From Synergistetes bacterium JGI 0000079-D21 (GTDB lineage Bacteria > Synergistota > Synergistia > Synergistales > 79-D21): a stretch of DNA of 26,357 nucleotides. The stretch spans positions 1 to 26,357 of the forward strand of contig AQRZ01000040.1 in assembly GCA_000402835.1 (NCBI GenBank), given 5' to 3'. Position 1 is the first letter of the stretch. Each line of letters opens with the position of its first letter. This document shows positions 15,567-22,410 of this stretch, piece by piece. The translations under genes were made by a program, and so were the position numbers. Below the pieces are notes generated by a model. The model was not told the origin of the DNA. It searched no databases and saw only the letters and a program-made list of their open reading frames with translations.

Positions 15567-17422
15567 AAACCGAAACGGCTTGCCTCCTGGATCAACTCCT
15601 GTCGGAACGGTCTATCCGCATGGCCTTTCAGCCCATCGTGGACCTCACGGACGGTTCGGTTTTCGGCTACGAAGCCCTTGCCCGGGGAGAAGGCCTGCTG
15701 GAAATGCCGGGGGCGCTTTTCTCCCTTGCCAAGGCCCAGGGAAAGTCATGGGAACTCGAGAAAACCTGCAGGGAGAACGCACTGGTGCAGATCCGGGAAT
15801 CGATATCGGTTGCCCCGAACACCAGGTTTTTCCTGAACGTGAGCCCGGGCATTCTTGCCGACAACCGCTTCCTGGATGCCATTTCGTGCGAGATGGCCGA
15901 TTTTTCCCCGGAAAAAATCGTCATCGAACTGACCGAACAGGAATGCCTTGAAAACCGGGCCTTGTTGAAAGATCGGGTCCAATCGCTCTTGGAGAAGGGC
16001 TTTGCCCTGGCCCTGGACGATTTCGGTGCGGGAAACTCGGGGCTCAAGACGCTCCTGGAGTGCCAGCCGAGCTATATCAAGCTTGACCGGGACCTCGTTC
16101 GCGACATCGACACGGCTTTGTTCCGGAGACAGCTCGTCAAGAGCTTCGTCCAATTTGCGGGGACGGTCGGAACGACCCGCATCGCAGAAGGGGTCGAAAC
16201 CTGGAACGAGGTGAAAGCGCTGTTGCGGCTCGGTTTCCGGTTCGCACAGGGGTTTTTGTTTCAGCGCCCTTCTTTCTCGTTCCGGGAGATCGGGCCGGAT
16301 GTCCGGGAACGCCTGCATTTTCTTGCGAGGGAAATGGAGGACCGGCTTAGTCCCGACCTGGCCGAAAACCTCAGTGACCTTTACGAACCCTGCGAAATTC
16401 TCGACGGGAAAGGAAAAACCTGCGAAGAACTGGACCGCCTGTTCCGCAAGAACACCCTGGTCGATCATTTGGTTCTGACCAATGAAGGGAATCCGCCTTC
16501 CCTCGTCACTCGGCAGCATTTCTACTTCATCACGGGCGGCCCGGTCGGATATTCCCTTTACCAGAAAAAGCCGGCTTCCCTGGCAGCCAAGCCCAACCCG
16601 CTGCTGGTGAGGAAAGACGTTTCCGTCACGACGCTTGCGGAACTCGCCATGAAACGCAAACCCGAGGACCTTTACGACCCTGTTTTGATCACCGACAAGG
16701 AAGAACGCATCCTGGGAACGATCACGATGCGGAAGCTCATCATCCGGTCAAAGGAACTGGAAACCGAAAACGCCCTTGACTGCAATCCCCTCTCTGGCCT
16801 TCCGGGAAACCGCGCCATCGGGAAATGGATCGATGCAGCCTTGTCCCATCCGGTGTTCACCCTGGTCTACGCAGACCTGGACCATTTCAAGGAATACAAC
16901 GACCGCTACGGTTTTCTGCGGGGCGATGAAATGATTCGCTTCACCGCCGATCTTTTCCGCGAGTTTCTTCCCCGGATGGGGAAGCAGACCCGCCTTGGCC
17001 ATATCGGCGGAGACGATTTTGTCGTGATCTCCTTGAGTACGATCCCCGAGGAGATCCTGGCCTCCTTTTGCAACGAGTTCGACGAGAGGAAACGTGTCTT
17101 CTTCGAAACGGAAGACCTCGAGAGGGGGGCATTCCTTGCCTTGAACCGCGCGGGCGAAGAGCAGGAAATCCCCCTCGTAACCGTGAGTCTCGCGGTCATC
17201 CTGGAAACGAACCTCCCGGAAAACCCTCACCCTGGTGTCCTTTCCCGGGAATCGGCCGCCCTCAAGAGCCTGGTCAAGAAACGCAACGCCCAAACGCGCA
17301 AGAGCGGTTTCCTGCTCGACCGCAGGCGCTACTTTCTTGGAGGGGTAGTCTTCCGGGGTACTCCCGGGCTATCAAAGACAAATGGTGTAGGCACGATGCA
17401 GGCTTGTTTGAAACCCCTTTAA
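15563..17422 (+). CDS. EAL-CBS-GGDEF cyclic-di-GMP signalling protein
   Basis: The 619-residue cytoplasmic protein has no membrane segment. The EAL domain (about 10-245) keeps the usual catalytic residues: EAL at 37-39, Asn92, Glu122/Glu125, Asp152-Asp153, Lys173, Glu209 and Gln229, so phosphodiesterase activity is likely. A CBS-pair region (about 280-395) suggests adenine-nucleotide sensing. The GGDEF domain (about 405-560) has GGDDF at 482-486 instead of GGDEF and no RxxD inhibitory site, so cyclase activity is uncertain. The C-terminal 25 residues look unrelated to the domain. ATG 15563 overlaps the PlcP-type stop as ATGA, placing this signalling enzyme inside the lipid operon. The region is visibly less GC-rich than the genes before it. 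Confidence 0.9.
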   Translation: MKTETACLLDQLLSERSIRMAFQPIVDLTDGSVFGYEALARGEGLLEMPGALFSLAKAQGKSWELEKTCRENALVQIRESISVAPNTRFFLNVSPGILADNRFLDAISCEMADFSPEKIVIELTEQECLENRALLKDRVQSLLEKGFALALDDFGAGNSGLKTLLECQPSYIKLDRDLVRDIDTALFRRQLVKSFVQFAGTVGTTRIAEGVETWNEVKALLRLGFRFAQGFLFQRPSFSFREIGPDVRERLHFLAREMEDRLSPDLAENLSDLYEPCEILDGKGKTCEELDRLFRKNTLVDHLVLTNEGNPPSLVTRQHFYFITGGPVGYSLYQKKPASLAAKPNPLLVRKDVSVTTLAELAMKRKPEDLYDPVLITDKEERILGTITMRKLIIRSKELETENALDCNPLSGLPGNRAIGKWIDAALSHPVFTLVYADLDHFKEYNDRYGFLRGDEMIRFTADLFREFLPRMGKQTRLGHIGGDDFVVISLSTIPEEILASFCNEFDERKRVFFETEDLERGAFLALNRAGEEQEIPLVTVSLAVILETNLPENPHPGVLSRESAALKSLVKKRNAQTRKSGFLLDRRRYFLGGVVFRGTPGLSKTNGVGTMQACLKPL

Positions 17423-17512
17423 ATTAACTTTTGTTCCTTCCGAAAAGAAAGGCTTCACGCCCTCCCATCGCCTGAAGACTGAACTTGACCCGCCTTTGAA
17501 CTTATTTCCATT

Positions 17513-17580
17513 TTGAGTTTTCTTTTAACATTGGCGTACAATGCTTGCGCCGATTTTCTCATTGGGTATAATGAGCCAAT
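17513..17580 (+). promoter_or_regulatory. Tandem promoters for the lytic transglycosylase gene
   Basis: The 215-bp gap before the transglycosylase gene is unusually AT-rich. P1 is TTGAGT (17513-17518), 18 bp, TACAAT (17537-17542). P2 is TTGCGC (17545-17550), 16 bp, TATAAT (17567-17572). An inverted repeat ATTGG...CCAAT at 17561-17580 encloses the P2 -10 and could be an operator. No terminator with a T-run was found after the upstream gene. Confidence 0.55.
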
Positions 17581-17637
17581 TCGCAAGGGGGAGATTGAAA
17601 ACCCCTACAAAGTAGCCCCAGGAAGGGAGGAAACTTC

Positions 17638-18336
17638 ATGGCGCGCTCGAATCCGAGCCGATTTCTGAAGTTTCTGGCCTTTGCCGGAGTCTCGCTGGCG
17701 ATTCTCTGCTTGGCCTTGCAACCTGTCGACGCACTTGATTTCACCTTTGGCCGGAAACCCCTGGATCCTTCAGTTCAAAACGCGTTGGCCCTGATGAAAC
17801 TGACACCGAAGCACCTTTACCAGTGGCAGGCGGAAAACCCCAAATCCCTCCTTCTGCAAATCCACCAGTGGGCCCCTGAAAAACAGGAAATGGCTGCAGC
17901 TCTTGCCCTCTACATCCGGAGCCAGAACCAGAACGTCTCCGCCCGCGACACGTGGCGGATGGCTGTTGCCTTCGTCCATTACGGGGAAAAGTACGACCTG
18001 CCTGTGGACATGGCCGTGGCGGTGGCACAGGTGGAAAGCCGCTTCAACCCTTACGCCAAAAGCAGCGAGGGAGCCCTGGGCCCGATGCAGGTCCTGTGGA
18101 GGATTCACAGCCGACTCCTAAGGAACCACCTGAACATGGGCTCTTCGAAGGACCTGCTCGACCCGGAGAAGGGGGTCGCTGCGGGATGCCTCCTGCTGTC
18201 CCGCTACATGAGGGCCCACCAGACCGAGAAGAAGGCGCTCTCGCGGTACCTGGGAGCTCCGTCTTCCAGGTACTTCAAGGCGTTCTCGAAGTTCCTGGAC
18301 CGGTTTCGGGAACACCTGACACTGGCAAAGATCTGA
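17638..18336 (+). CDS. Secreted SLT-family lytic transglycosylase
   Basis: The 232-residue protein has an N-terminal hydrophobic signal (about residues 10-32, with VDALD as a probable cleavage area). An SLT goose-lysozyme-like domain lies in the second half. The catalytic glutamate is Glu133 in AVAQVESRFNPYAKSS, followed by the family motif EGALGPMQV. Such enzymes cleave the MurNAc-GlcNAc bond of peptidoglycan, giving anhydromuropeptides, in the periplasm. The start is ATG 17638 after GGGAGG. The stop is one base away from the stop of the convergent galE. It has its own promoters and appears to be a single-gene unit. Confidence 0.88.
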   Translation: MARSNPSRFLKFLAFAGVSLAILCLALQPVDALDFTFGRKPLDPSVQNALALMKLTPKHLYQWQAENPKSLLLQIHQWAPEKQEMAAALALYIRSQNQNVSARDTWRMAVAFVHYGEKYDLPVDMAVAVAQVESRFNPYAKSSEGALGPMQVLWRIHSRLLRNHLNMGSSKDLLDPEKGVAAGCLLLSRYMRAHQTEKKALSRYLGAPSSRYFKAFSKFLDRFREHLTLAKI

Positions 18337-18337
18337 C

Positions 18338-19321
18338 CTAGTAGAGGGGACTGCGGTGCCAGTCCAGGGCCGTCCGGATGATCTCGTCCAGCGACGTGAA
18401 CCGGGGTCGCCAGCCCAGTTCCCGTAAAGCCAACGTGCTATCCGCCACGAGGAACGCCGGGTCACCCTCCCTCCGGGGGGCGATTCGGCGTTCGATCTCT
18501 TTTCCGAGGACCCGCTCGGCCGCGGCCAGGACCTCCCTGACGGAGAAGCCCTTGCCGTTTCCAAGGTTGTAGGCCCGCGCGCCGGGTGAGGCCTTCATCG
18601 ATCCCAGGGCCTTCAGGTGGGCGTCTGCAAGGTCACAGACGTGGACGTAGTCCCTCACGCAGGTCCCGTCCGGCGTTGGGTAGTCGTCGCCAAAGATCGT
18701 AACGGCCGTCTTCGAGCCGGAAAGGGCGCTCTTCAGGATGTTCGGGATGAGATGGGTTTCCGGGTCGTGACTCTCCCCGATCCGCCCCTCCGGGTCGGCC
18801 CCGCAGGCGTTGAAATACCGAAGGGAAACGGAAGCCAGCCCATAGGCCCGCCAGTAATCCGACAGGACCTGTTCGACCACCCGCTTGGTCCATCCGTAGG
18901 GATTGATGGGAGCCAGGGGGTGTTCCTCCCGGATGGGGATCTCCACCGGGGTCCCGTACACGGCGGCGGAAGAAGAAAAGACAAACCGGCCGATGCCTCG
19001 GTCCACCATTGCCTTCAGCAGGTTCAGTGTTCCCTCAACGTTGTTCCCGTAGTAAAGGGCAGGGTCGGCGACCGATTCTCCCACCTGGATCCGTGCCGCG
19101 AAATGGAACACCGCGTCGAAGTCCCGCGATTCCAGGACCCGTTTCACGTCCGAGGGATTCCGAAGGTTCCCCTCGAAAACCTCCGCCTCGCCGGGAACCG
19201 CTTCCCGGTGGCCCGTCTCGAAACTGTCGAACACCGTCACGTCAAACCCTTCGTCCAGGAGCCGCCTCACCATGTGGGAGCCGATGTAGCCGGCTCCTCC
19301 GCAAACCAGGATCCGTTCCAT
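18338..19321 (-). CDS. galE: UDP-glucose 4-epimerase GalE
   Basis: GalE interconverts UDP-glucose and UDP-galactose using bound NAD, in the cytoplasm. The 327-residue product has the Rossmann loop GGAGYIGS (8-15), the catalytic serine region FSSSAAVYG (Ser118 area) and the Tyr142-x3-Lys146 pair in NPYGWTKRVVEQ. YFNACGADPEGRIGE and FGDDYPTPDGTCVRDYVHV are further GalE signatures. The start is ATG 19321 with AGGAGG 11 bp upstream. It lies 15 bp after the SMR-type gene and is probably transcribed from the xth promoter. It could supply UDP-galactose for the glycosyltransferases upstream; that link is inference. Confidence 0.93.
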   Translation of the reverse strand: MERILVCGGAGYIGSHMVRRLLDEGFDVTVFDSFETGHREAVPGEAEVFEGNLRNPSDVKRVLESRDFDAVFHFAARIQVGESVADPALYYGNNVEGTLNLLKAMVDRGIGRFVFSSSAAVYGTPVEIPIREEHPLAPINPYGWTKRVVEQVLSDYWRAYGLASVSLRYFNACGADPEGRIGESHDPETHLIPNILKSALSGSKTAVTIFGDDYPTPDGTCVRDYVHVCDLADAHLKALGSMKASPGARAYNLGNGKGFSVREVLAAAERVLGKEIERRIAPRREGDPAFLVADSTLALRELGWRPRFTSLDEIIRTALDWHRSPLY

Positions 19322-19336
19322 TTTCGCTTCAGCCTC

Positions 19337-19669
19337 CTATGCCTTGTAAAGAAGGGCGATACCCGAGATGATCAGGAAAAGGGCGGTCCCCTGCCGCAAC
19401 CCCAGCGGCTCGCCCCAGGCGAAATGCGCCAGGACCACGACCGCCACGTAGCTCAGCGAAACGCTGGGATAGGCGACCGAGAGAGGGATCTTCCTGAGGG
19501 CCACGATATAGAACAGAGAGGCAAAGCCGTAGGAAAAGAGCCCCGCCAGCGTGGCAGGATGAAGGAACAGGCGAAGCCCCTCCGCCTTCGACAGGGATCC
19601 GGTTTTGAGAAAAAACTGCCCCAGGACCGTCAGGGCGATGGAAAACCCGAGAGCCAACAGGTGCATCAT
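19337..19669 (-). CDS. Four-helix SMR/EamA-type small transporter
   Basis: The 110-residue protein has four predicted membrane helices and belongs to the small drug/metabolite group (EmrE, ArnE/ArnF-like). Motifs include TVLGQFFLKTGS in helix 1 and PLSVAYPSVSLSYVAVVVL in helix 3. The glutamate typical of EmrE helix 1 is not obvious; the helix-1 Gln/Lys pattern fits better the ArnE/F-type lipid-linked sugar flippases. The start ATG 19669 overlaps the xth stop (ATGA), and galE follows 15 bp later. The neighbouring epimerase favours a sugar-lipid role over drug export, but this is not proven. Confidence 0.75.
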   Translation of the reverse strand: MMHLLALGFSIALTVLGQFFLKTGSLSKAEGLRLFLHPATLAGLFSYGFASLFYIVALRKIPLSVAYPSVSLSYVAVVVLAHFAWGEPLGLRQGTALFLIISGIALLYKA

Positions 19670-20451
19670 CGGTCGAAAACCGCCACGACGGGAGTGTGGT
19701 CGGAGGGCCTCTCCCAGGAGCGGGGAAGACGGTCCACCCAACTGTCCACGGACGTTTCCGCCAGGCAGGGCGTGGCCAGGATATGGTCGATCCGCCAGCC
19801 GATGTTCCGCGCAAGGGAATCCTTGACCCGGTAGTCGAAAAAGGAGAACTCGCCTTCCCCGGGCCGGTGCTTTCGGAACACGTCCACGAGGCCCCAGCCC
19901 TTGACCGCTTCGAAGGCCTGTTTCACGTCCTTGTGGAAACAGACGTGGTCTCTCTTGTTTTCGGGATGGGTCACGTCCATGTCCGTGGGGGCCACGTTGA
20001 GGTCTCCAACCCACACGACCGGTTCGCCTGGAGAGCACTCCCTTTCCAGGAGGGCGCGCATCCGCCGGAAGAAACGGAGCTTGTAGGCGTAGTCCGGGTG
20101 GTCCAGGGCTTTCCCCTGGGGAACGTAGGTGTTGATCACGAGCAGGTCTCCCAGCCGTCCCCGGATGAGGCGGGGCCCGTCGTCCGGCTCTTCGCCGTCC
20201 ATGAAACCGATCCGAACGTCCGACAGCGGTTCGAGGGAAGCGATCGCCACGCCCCCCGTCGCCTTCTGCCCGCGGAAAACGACCGAATACCCCATTTCCT
20301 GGAAGGGGGAAGGATCGAACTCGGCATCCTGCACCTTGGTTTCCTGGAGACAGAGCAGGTCCACTCTGTTATCATTGAGCCAGCGCGTTACTGCAGGCAT
20401 GCGGCTCCGGATGGAGTTGACGTTGAAGGTCGCGACGCGGAGCAAGGCCAT
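19666..20451 (-). CDS. xth: Exodeoxyribonuclease III family AP endonuclease
   Basis: The enzyme repairs abasic and 3'-blocked DNA ends and has 3'-5' exonuclease activity in this family. The 261-residue product shows the ordered motifs of the Xth/ExoA family: ATFNVNSIRSR (7-17), LQETKV with metal ligand Glu37, GDLNVAPTDMDV, GWRIDHILAT and SDHTPVVAVF at the end. The start at ATG 20451 has AAGGAGG 9 bp upstream; a 23-codon upstream extension runs through that site and the promoter and is rejected. It is the first gene of the xth-SMR-galE operon. Confidence 0.93.
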   Translation of the reverse strand: MALLRVATFNVNSIRSRMPAVTRWLNDNRVDLLCLQETKVQDAEFDPSPFQEMGYSVVFRGQKATGGVAIASLEPLSDVRIGFMDGEEPDDGPRLIRGRLGDLLVINTYVPQGKALDHPDYAYKLRFFRRMRALLERECSPGEPVVWVGDLNVAPTDMDVTHPENKRDHVCFHKDVKQAFEAVKGWGLVDVFRKHRPGEGEFSFFDYRVKDSLARNIGWRIDHILATPCLAETSVDSWVDRLPRSWERPSDHTPVVAVFDR

Positions 20452-20482
20452 CGGGACATTCCTCCTTATCCTCTTTGACTCC

Positions 20483-20510
20483 ATTGTAAGGAATGCCCCC
20501 CAAATGACAA
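20483..20510 (-). promoter_or_regulatory. Sigma-70-type promoter of the xth-SMR-galE operon
   Basis: On the minus strand TTGTCA (complement of 20505-20510) and TACAAT (complement of 20483-20488) are separated by 16 bp. The start codon of xth lies about 32 bp beyond the -10. The match to the housekeeping consensus is good. Confidence 0.6.
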
Positions 20511-20537
20511 GGAGCGCCACCGAAGGGAGGGTTTGCC

Positions 20538-21548
20538 ATCCGGACCAAGAAGAAACCGTTCCCCTTCTGGATCCTCCCCGTCCTTGCCGTGATCCTGTTC
20601 GGCCTGCTGGGCATGCGGTTCATCCTGGGGCTTTCCTGGATGGATTCCCTGTACTACGTGACGACGACCCTGACGACGGTCGGGTACAACCCGCCGGCGA
20701 ACCTGACCGAGGAAGGAAAGCTGTTCATCGTCGTGTTTCTTGCCGTCGGGATCCTGGTGATTGTCATCACCCTCGGGGAAATCGCGGAGCGCGTCGTGAA
20801 CCGCCAGATCCTGGACGCCCTGGGAAGAAGGAGGGACAGACGGTTGGAAAAGCTCTCGAAACACTGGATCGTGTGCGGACTCGGCCGGGTCGGCCTCAAC
20901 GTCGCGGAGGCGATCGCGGAGGAAAACGAGCCGGTCGTGGTGGTGGATACGGATGAGGGCAAGGTGGAAACCGCCCGGGAAAAGGGGTGGTTCGCCCTCC
21001 GGGCCGACGCCACGCTGGAAGAAACCCTTCGGGCCTGCGGGGTGGAAAGGGCTGCGGGGCTGATCGTTTCCATGTCCAACGACGCCAACAACGTCTACGT
21101 AACGGTTTCCGCCCGATCCCTGAACAAGGACCTCCGCATCATCGCACGGGCCAACGACCTGCAGTCCTCGGGGATCCTCTACCGGGTCGGGGCAGACAAG
21201 GTCATCAACCCCCTTCTTTCGGGAGCGAGCGCCATGGCCCGGGCGGCCCTCAGGCCCGCGGTGTCGGACTTCCTGGAAATCGTGCACATCTCCCGCCAGT
21301 TCGACCTCGACTTCTATTCCATCACCCTGGCTGCCGACAGCTCCCTCGTCGGGGTGGCGCTCTCCGAAAGCCCGCTGCGATCGCGGTACAATGTCCTGGT
21401 CGTCGCCCTGAAACCCCTGGAAAAAGAAATGGTCTACAATCCCCAGGGCAACCACGTCTTCCAGGCGGGCGACGAACTGGTCCTCCTGGGGCCCAGGGCT
21501 GCCACCCCGGAACTCCGGAGGATCGCCAGCGGAACCGGAACCGTTTAA
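20538..21548 (+). CDS. Two-helix K+ channel with RCK (TrkA-N/TrkA-C) domains
   Basis: From ATC 20538 the 336-residue product has a basic N-terminus (RTKKKP), TM1 (about 10-30), a pore loop with TTTLTTVGYN (42-51), TM2 (about 61-80), a TrkA-N/RCK domain with GLGRVG (114-119), and a TrkA-C domain at the end. This is the MthK-like layout of ligand-gated K+ channels. The filter reads VGYN rather than VGYG. Only ATC 20538 lies at a proper 7 bp from AAGGGAGG; the first conventional start, GTG 20589, has no ribosome site and would cut into TM1. An in-frame TGA lies 10 codons before the ATC. Start choice is therefore uncertain. Confidence 0.82.
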   Translation: MRTKKKPFPFWILPVLAVILFGLLGMRFILGLSWMDSLYYVTTTLTTVGYNPPANLTEEGKLFIVVFLAVGILVIVITLGEIAERVVNRQILDALGRRRDRRLEKLSKHWIVCGLGRVGLNVAEAIAEENEPVVVVDTDEGKVETAREKGWFALRADATLEETLRACGVERAAGLIVSMSNDANNVYVTVSARSLNKDLRIIARANDLQSSGILYRVGADKVINPLLSGASAMARAALRPAVSDFLEIVHISRQFDLDFYSITLAADSSLVGVALSESPLRSRYNVLVVALKPLEKEMVYNPQGNHVFQAGDELVLLGPRAATPELRRIASGTGTV

Positions 21549-21582
21549 CGTAAGGCAGAACACCCTTTTTTCTTCCTTCCGA

Positions 21583-21611
21583 TTGACTCTTTCCCCCCTT
21601 CGAGTTACGAT
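21583..21611 (+). promoter_or_regulatory. Sigma-70 promoter of the regulator-dapF operon
   Basis: TTGACT (21583-21588), a 17-bp spacer and TACGAT (21606-21611) form a near-consensus promoter. The palindromic operator begins 4 bp after the -10, so the transcript should start inside it. Confidence 0.7.
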
Positions 21612-21614
21612 ACG

Positions 21615-21641
21615 TTATGGCTCATCATTGATGAGCCATAA
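21615..21641 (+). promoter_or_regulatory. 27-bp perfect palindrome, likely autoregulatory operator
   Basis: TTATGGCTCATCA is followed by one T and then its exact reverse complement. It occupies the expected transcription start, immediately after the -10 and 22 bp before the regulator start codon. Length, perfection and position fit an operator for the dimeric regulator encoded next; steric repression is inferred. As RNA it would also fold into a 13-bp hairpin, but its AT/GC mix and lack of a T-run do not suggest a terminator. Confidence 0.75.
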
Positions 21642-21663
21642 TTCTCTTCAGGGAGGTGCCGCC

Positions 21664-22410
21664 GTGCTGTCGGGACCCAGGGAACAGGAGTACCTGATCC
21701 TCGAAATCCTTTCGGAAGCCACCACCCCCCTCGGAGCAGGCGCCATCCGCCAGGCCCTCGAAGACCGGGACATGATCCTGAGCGAGGCCACGGTCGGACG
21801 GGTGCTTCGCGAACTCGACCATCGCGGGTACACCCGAAAATCCGGCTTCCAGGGACGAAGCATCTCCCCCAAGGGGGCCGAGCGTCTCGAAACCCTGCGG
21901 GAAGAGCGGGGACACGCCGTTTCGGCCAACATCCTCCTGGAAGAGCTGAAAAGCCAGGGAATCGAGAAAATCCTGGACGTCCTCGTGGCCAGGCGTGCCA
22001 TCGAGCGGGAAACGGCCCGCCTTGCGGCCCGGATGGCCACCCCGGAGGAAATCGACCGCCTCCGCGAACTGCTCGCCCAGCAGGAAGAAGCCCTTCGGAA
22101 GAAGGAAAGCGTGGCTCCCTTCGACGCGGCGTTCCACCGGGAAATCGCCCGCATCTCCCGGAACGCCATCCTGGCCGCCGCCGTTGACCTCATCCGGCAG
22201 GACGTGAAGCTCGGTCCCGCCTTCGAGTATGCCCGCAAGAAGGCGGCCAGCACCCTCGGCTCCGATCACAGGGCCATCATCGACGCCCTCGCGGCCCACG
22301 ACGAGGACCGGGCCGAGAAGGCCATGGTCATGCACGTGGAAAACACCCTCCGGGACGTCCAGCGCTACCTCGACGAAAACCCCGAGCTCAGGAAGGAGGC
22401 CCGCCGATGA
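21664..22410 (+). CDS. FCD-domain transcriptional regulator with RNase R/NrpR-type winged helix
   Basis: The 248-residue protein combines an N-terminal winged helix (about residues 8-78, LILEILSEATTPLGAGAI...SEATVGRVLRELDHRGYTRK) with a helical C-terminal effector domain (about 100-235). The latter resembles the FCD domain of FadR-type GntR regulators. Asp154/His158 in FDAAFHRE, His202 and His224 fit the FCD metal site, which binds carboxylate effectors. The N-terminal half looks like the RNase R/NrpR winged helix rather than a GntR helix-turn-helix. The start is GTG 21664 with GGGAGG 7 bp upstream; ATG 21631 lies inside the palindrome without a ribosome site. It overlaps dapF by ATGA and probably controls that gene and perhaps liv. 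Confidence 0.8.
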   Translation: MLSGPREQEYLILEILSEATTPLGAGAIRQALEDRDMILSEATVGRVLRELDHRGYTRKSGFQGRSISPKGAERLETLREERGHAVSANILLEELKSQGIEKILDVLVARRAIERETARLAARMATPEEIDRLRELLAQQEEALRKKESVAPFDAAFHREIARISRNAILAAAVDLIRQDVKLGPAFEYARKKAASTLGSDHRAIIDALAAHDEDRAEKAMVMHVENTLRDVQRYLDENPELRKEARR

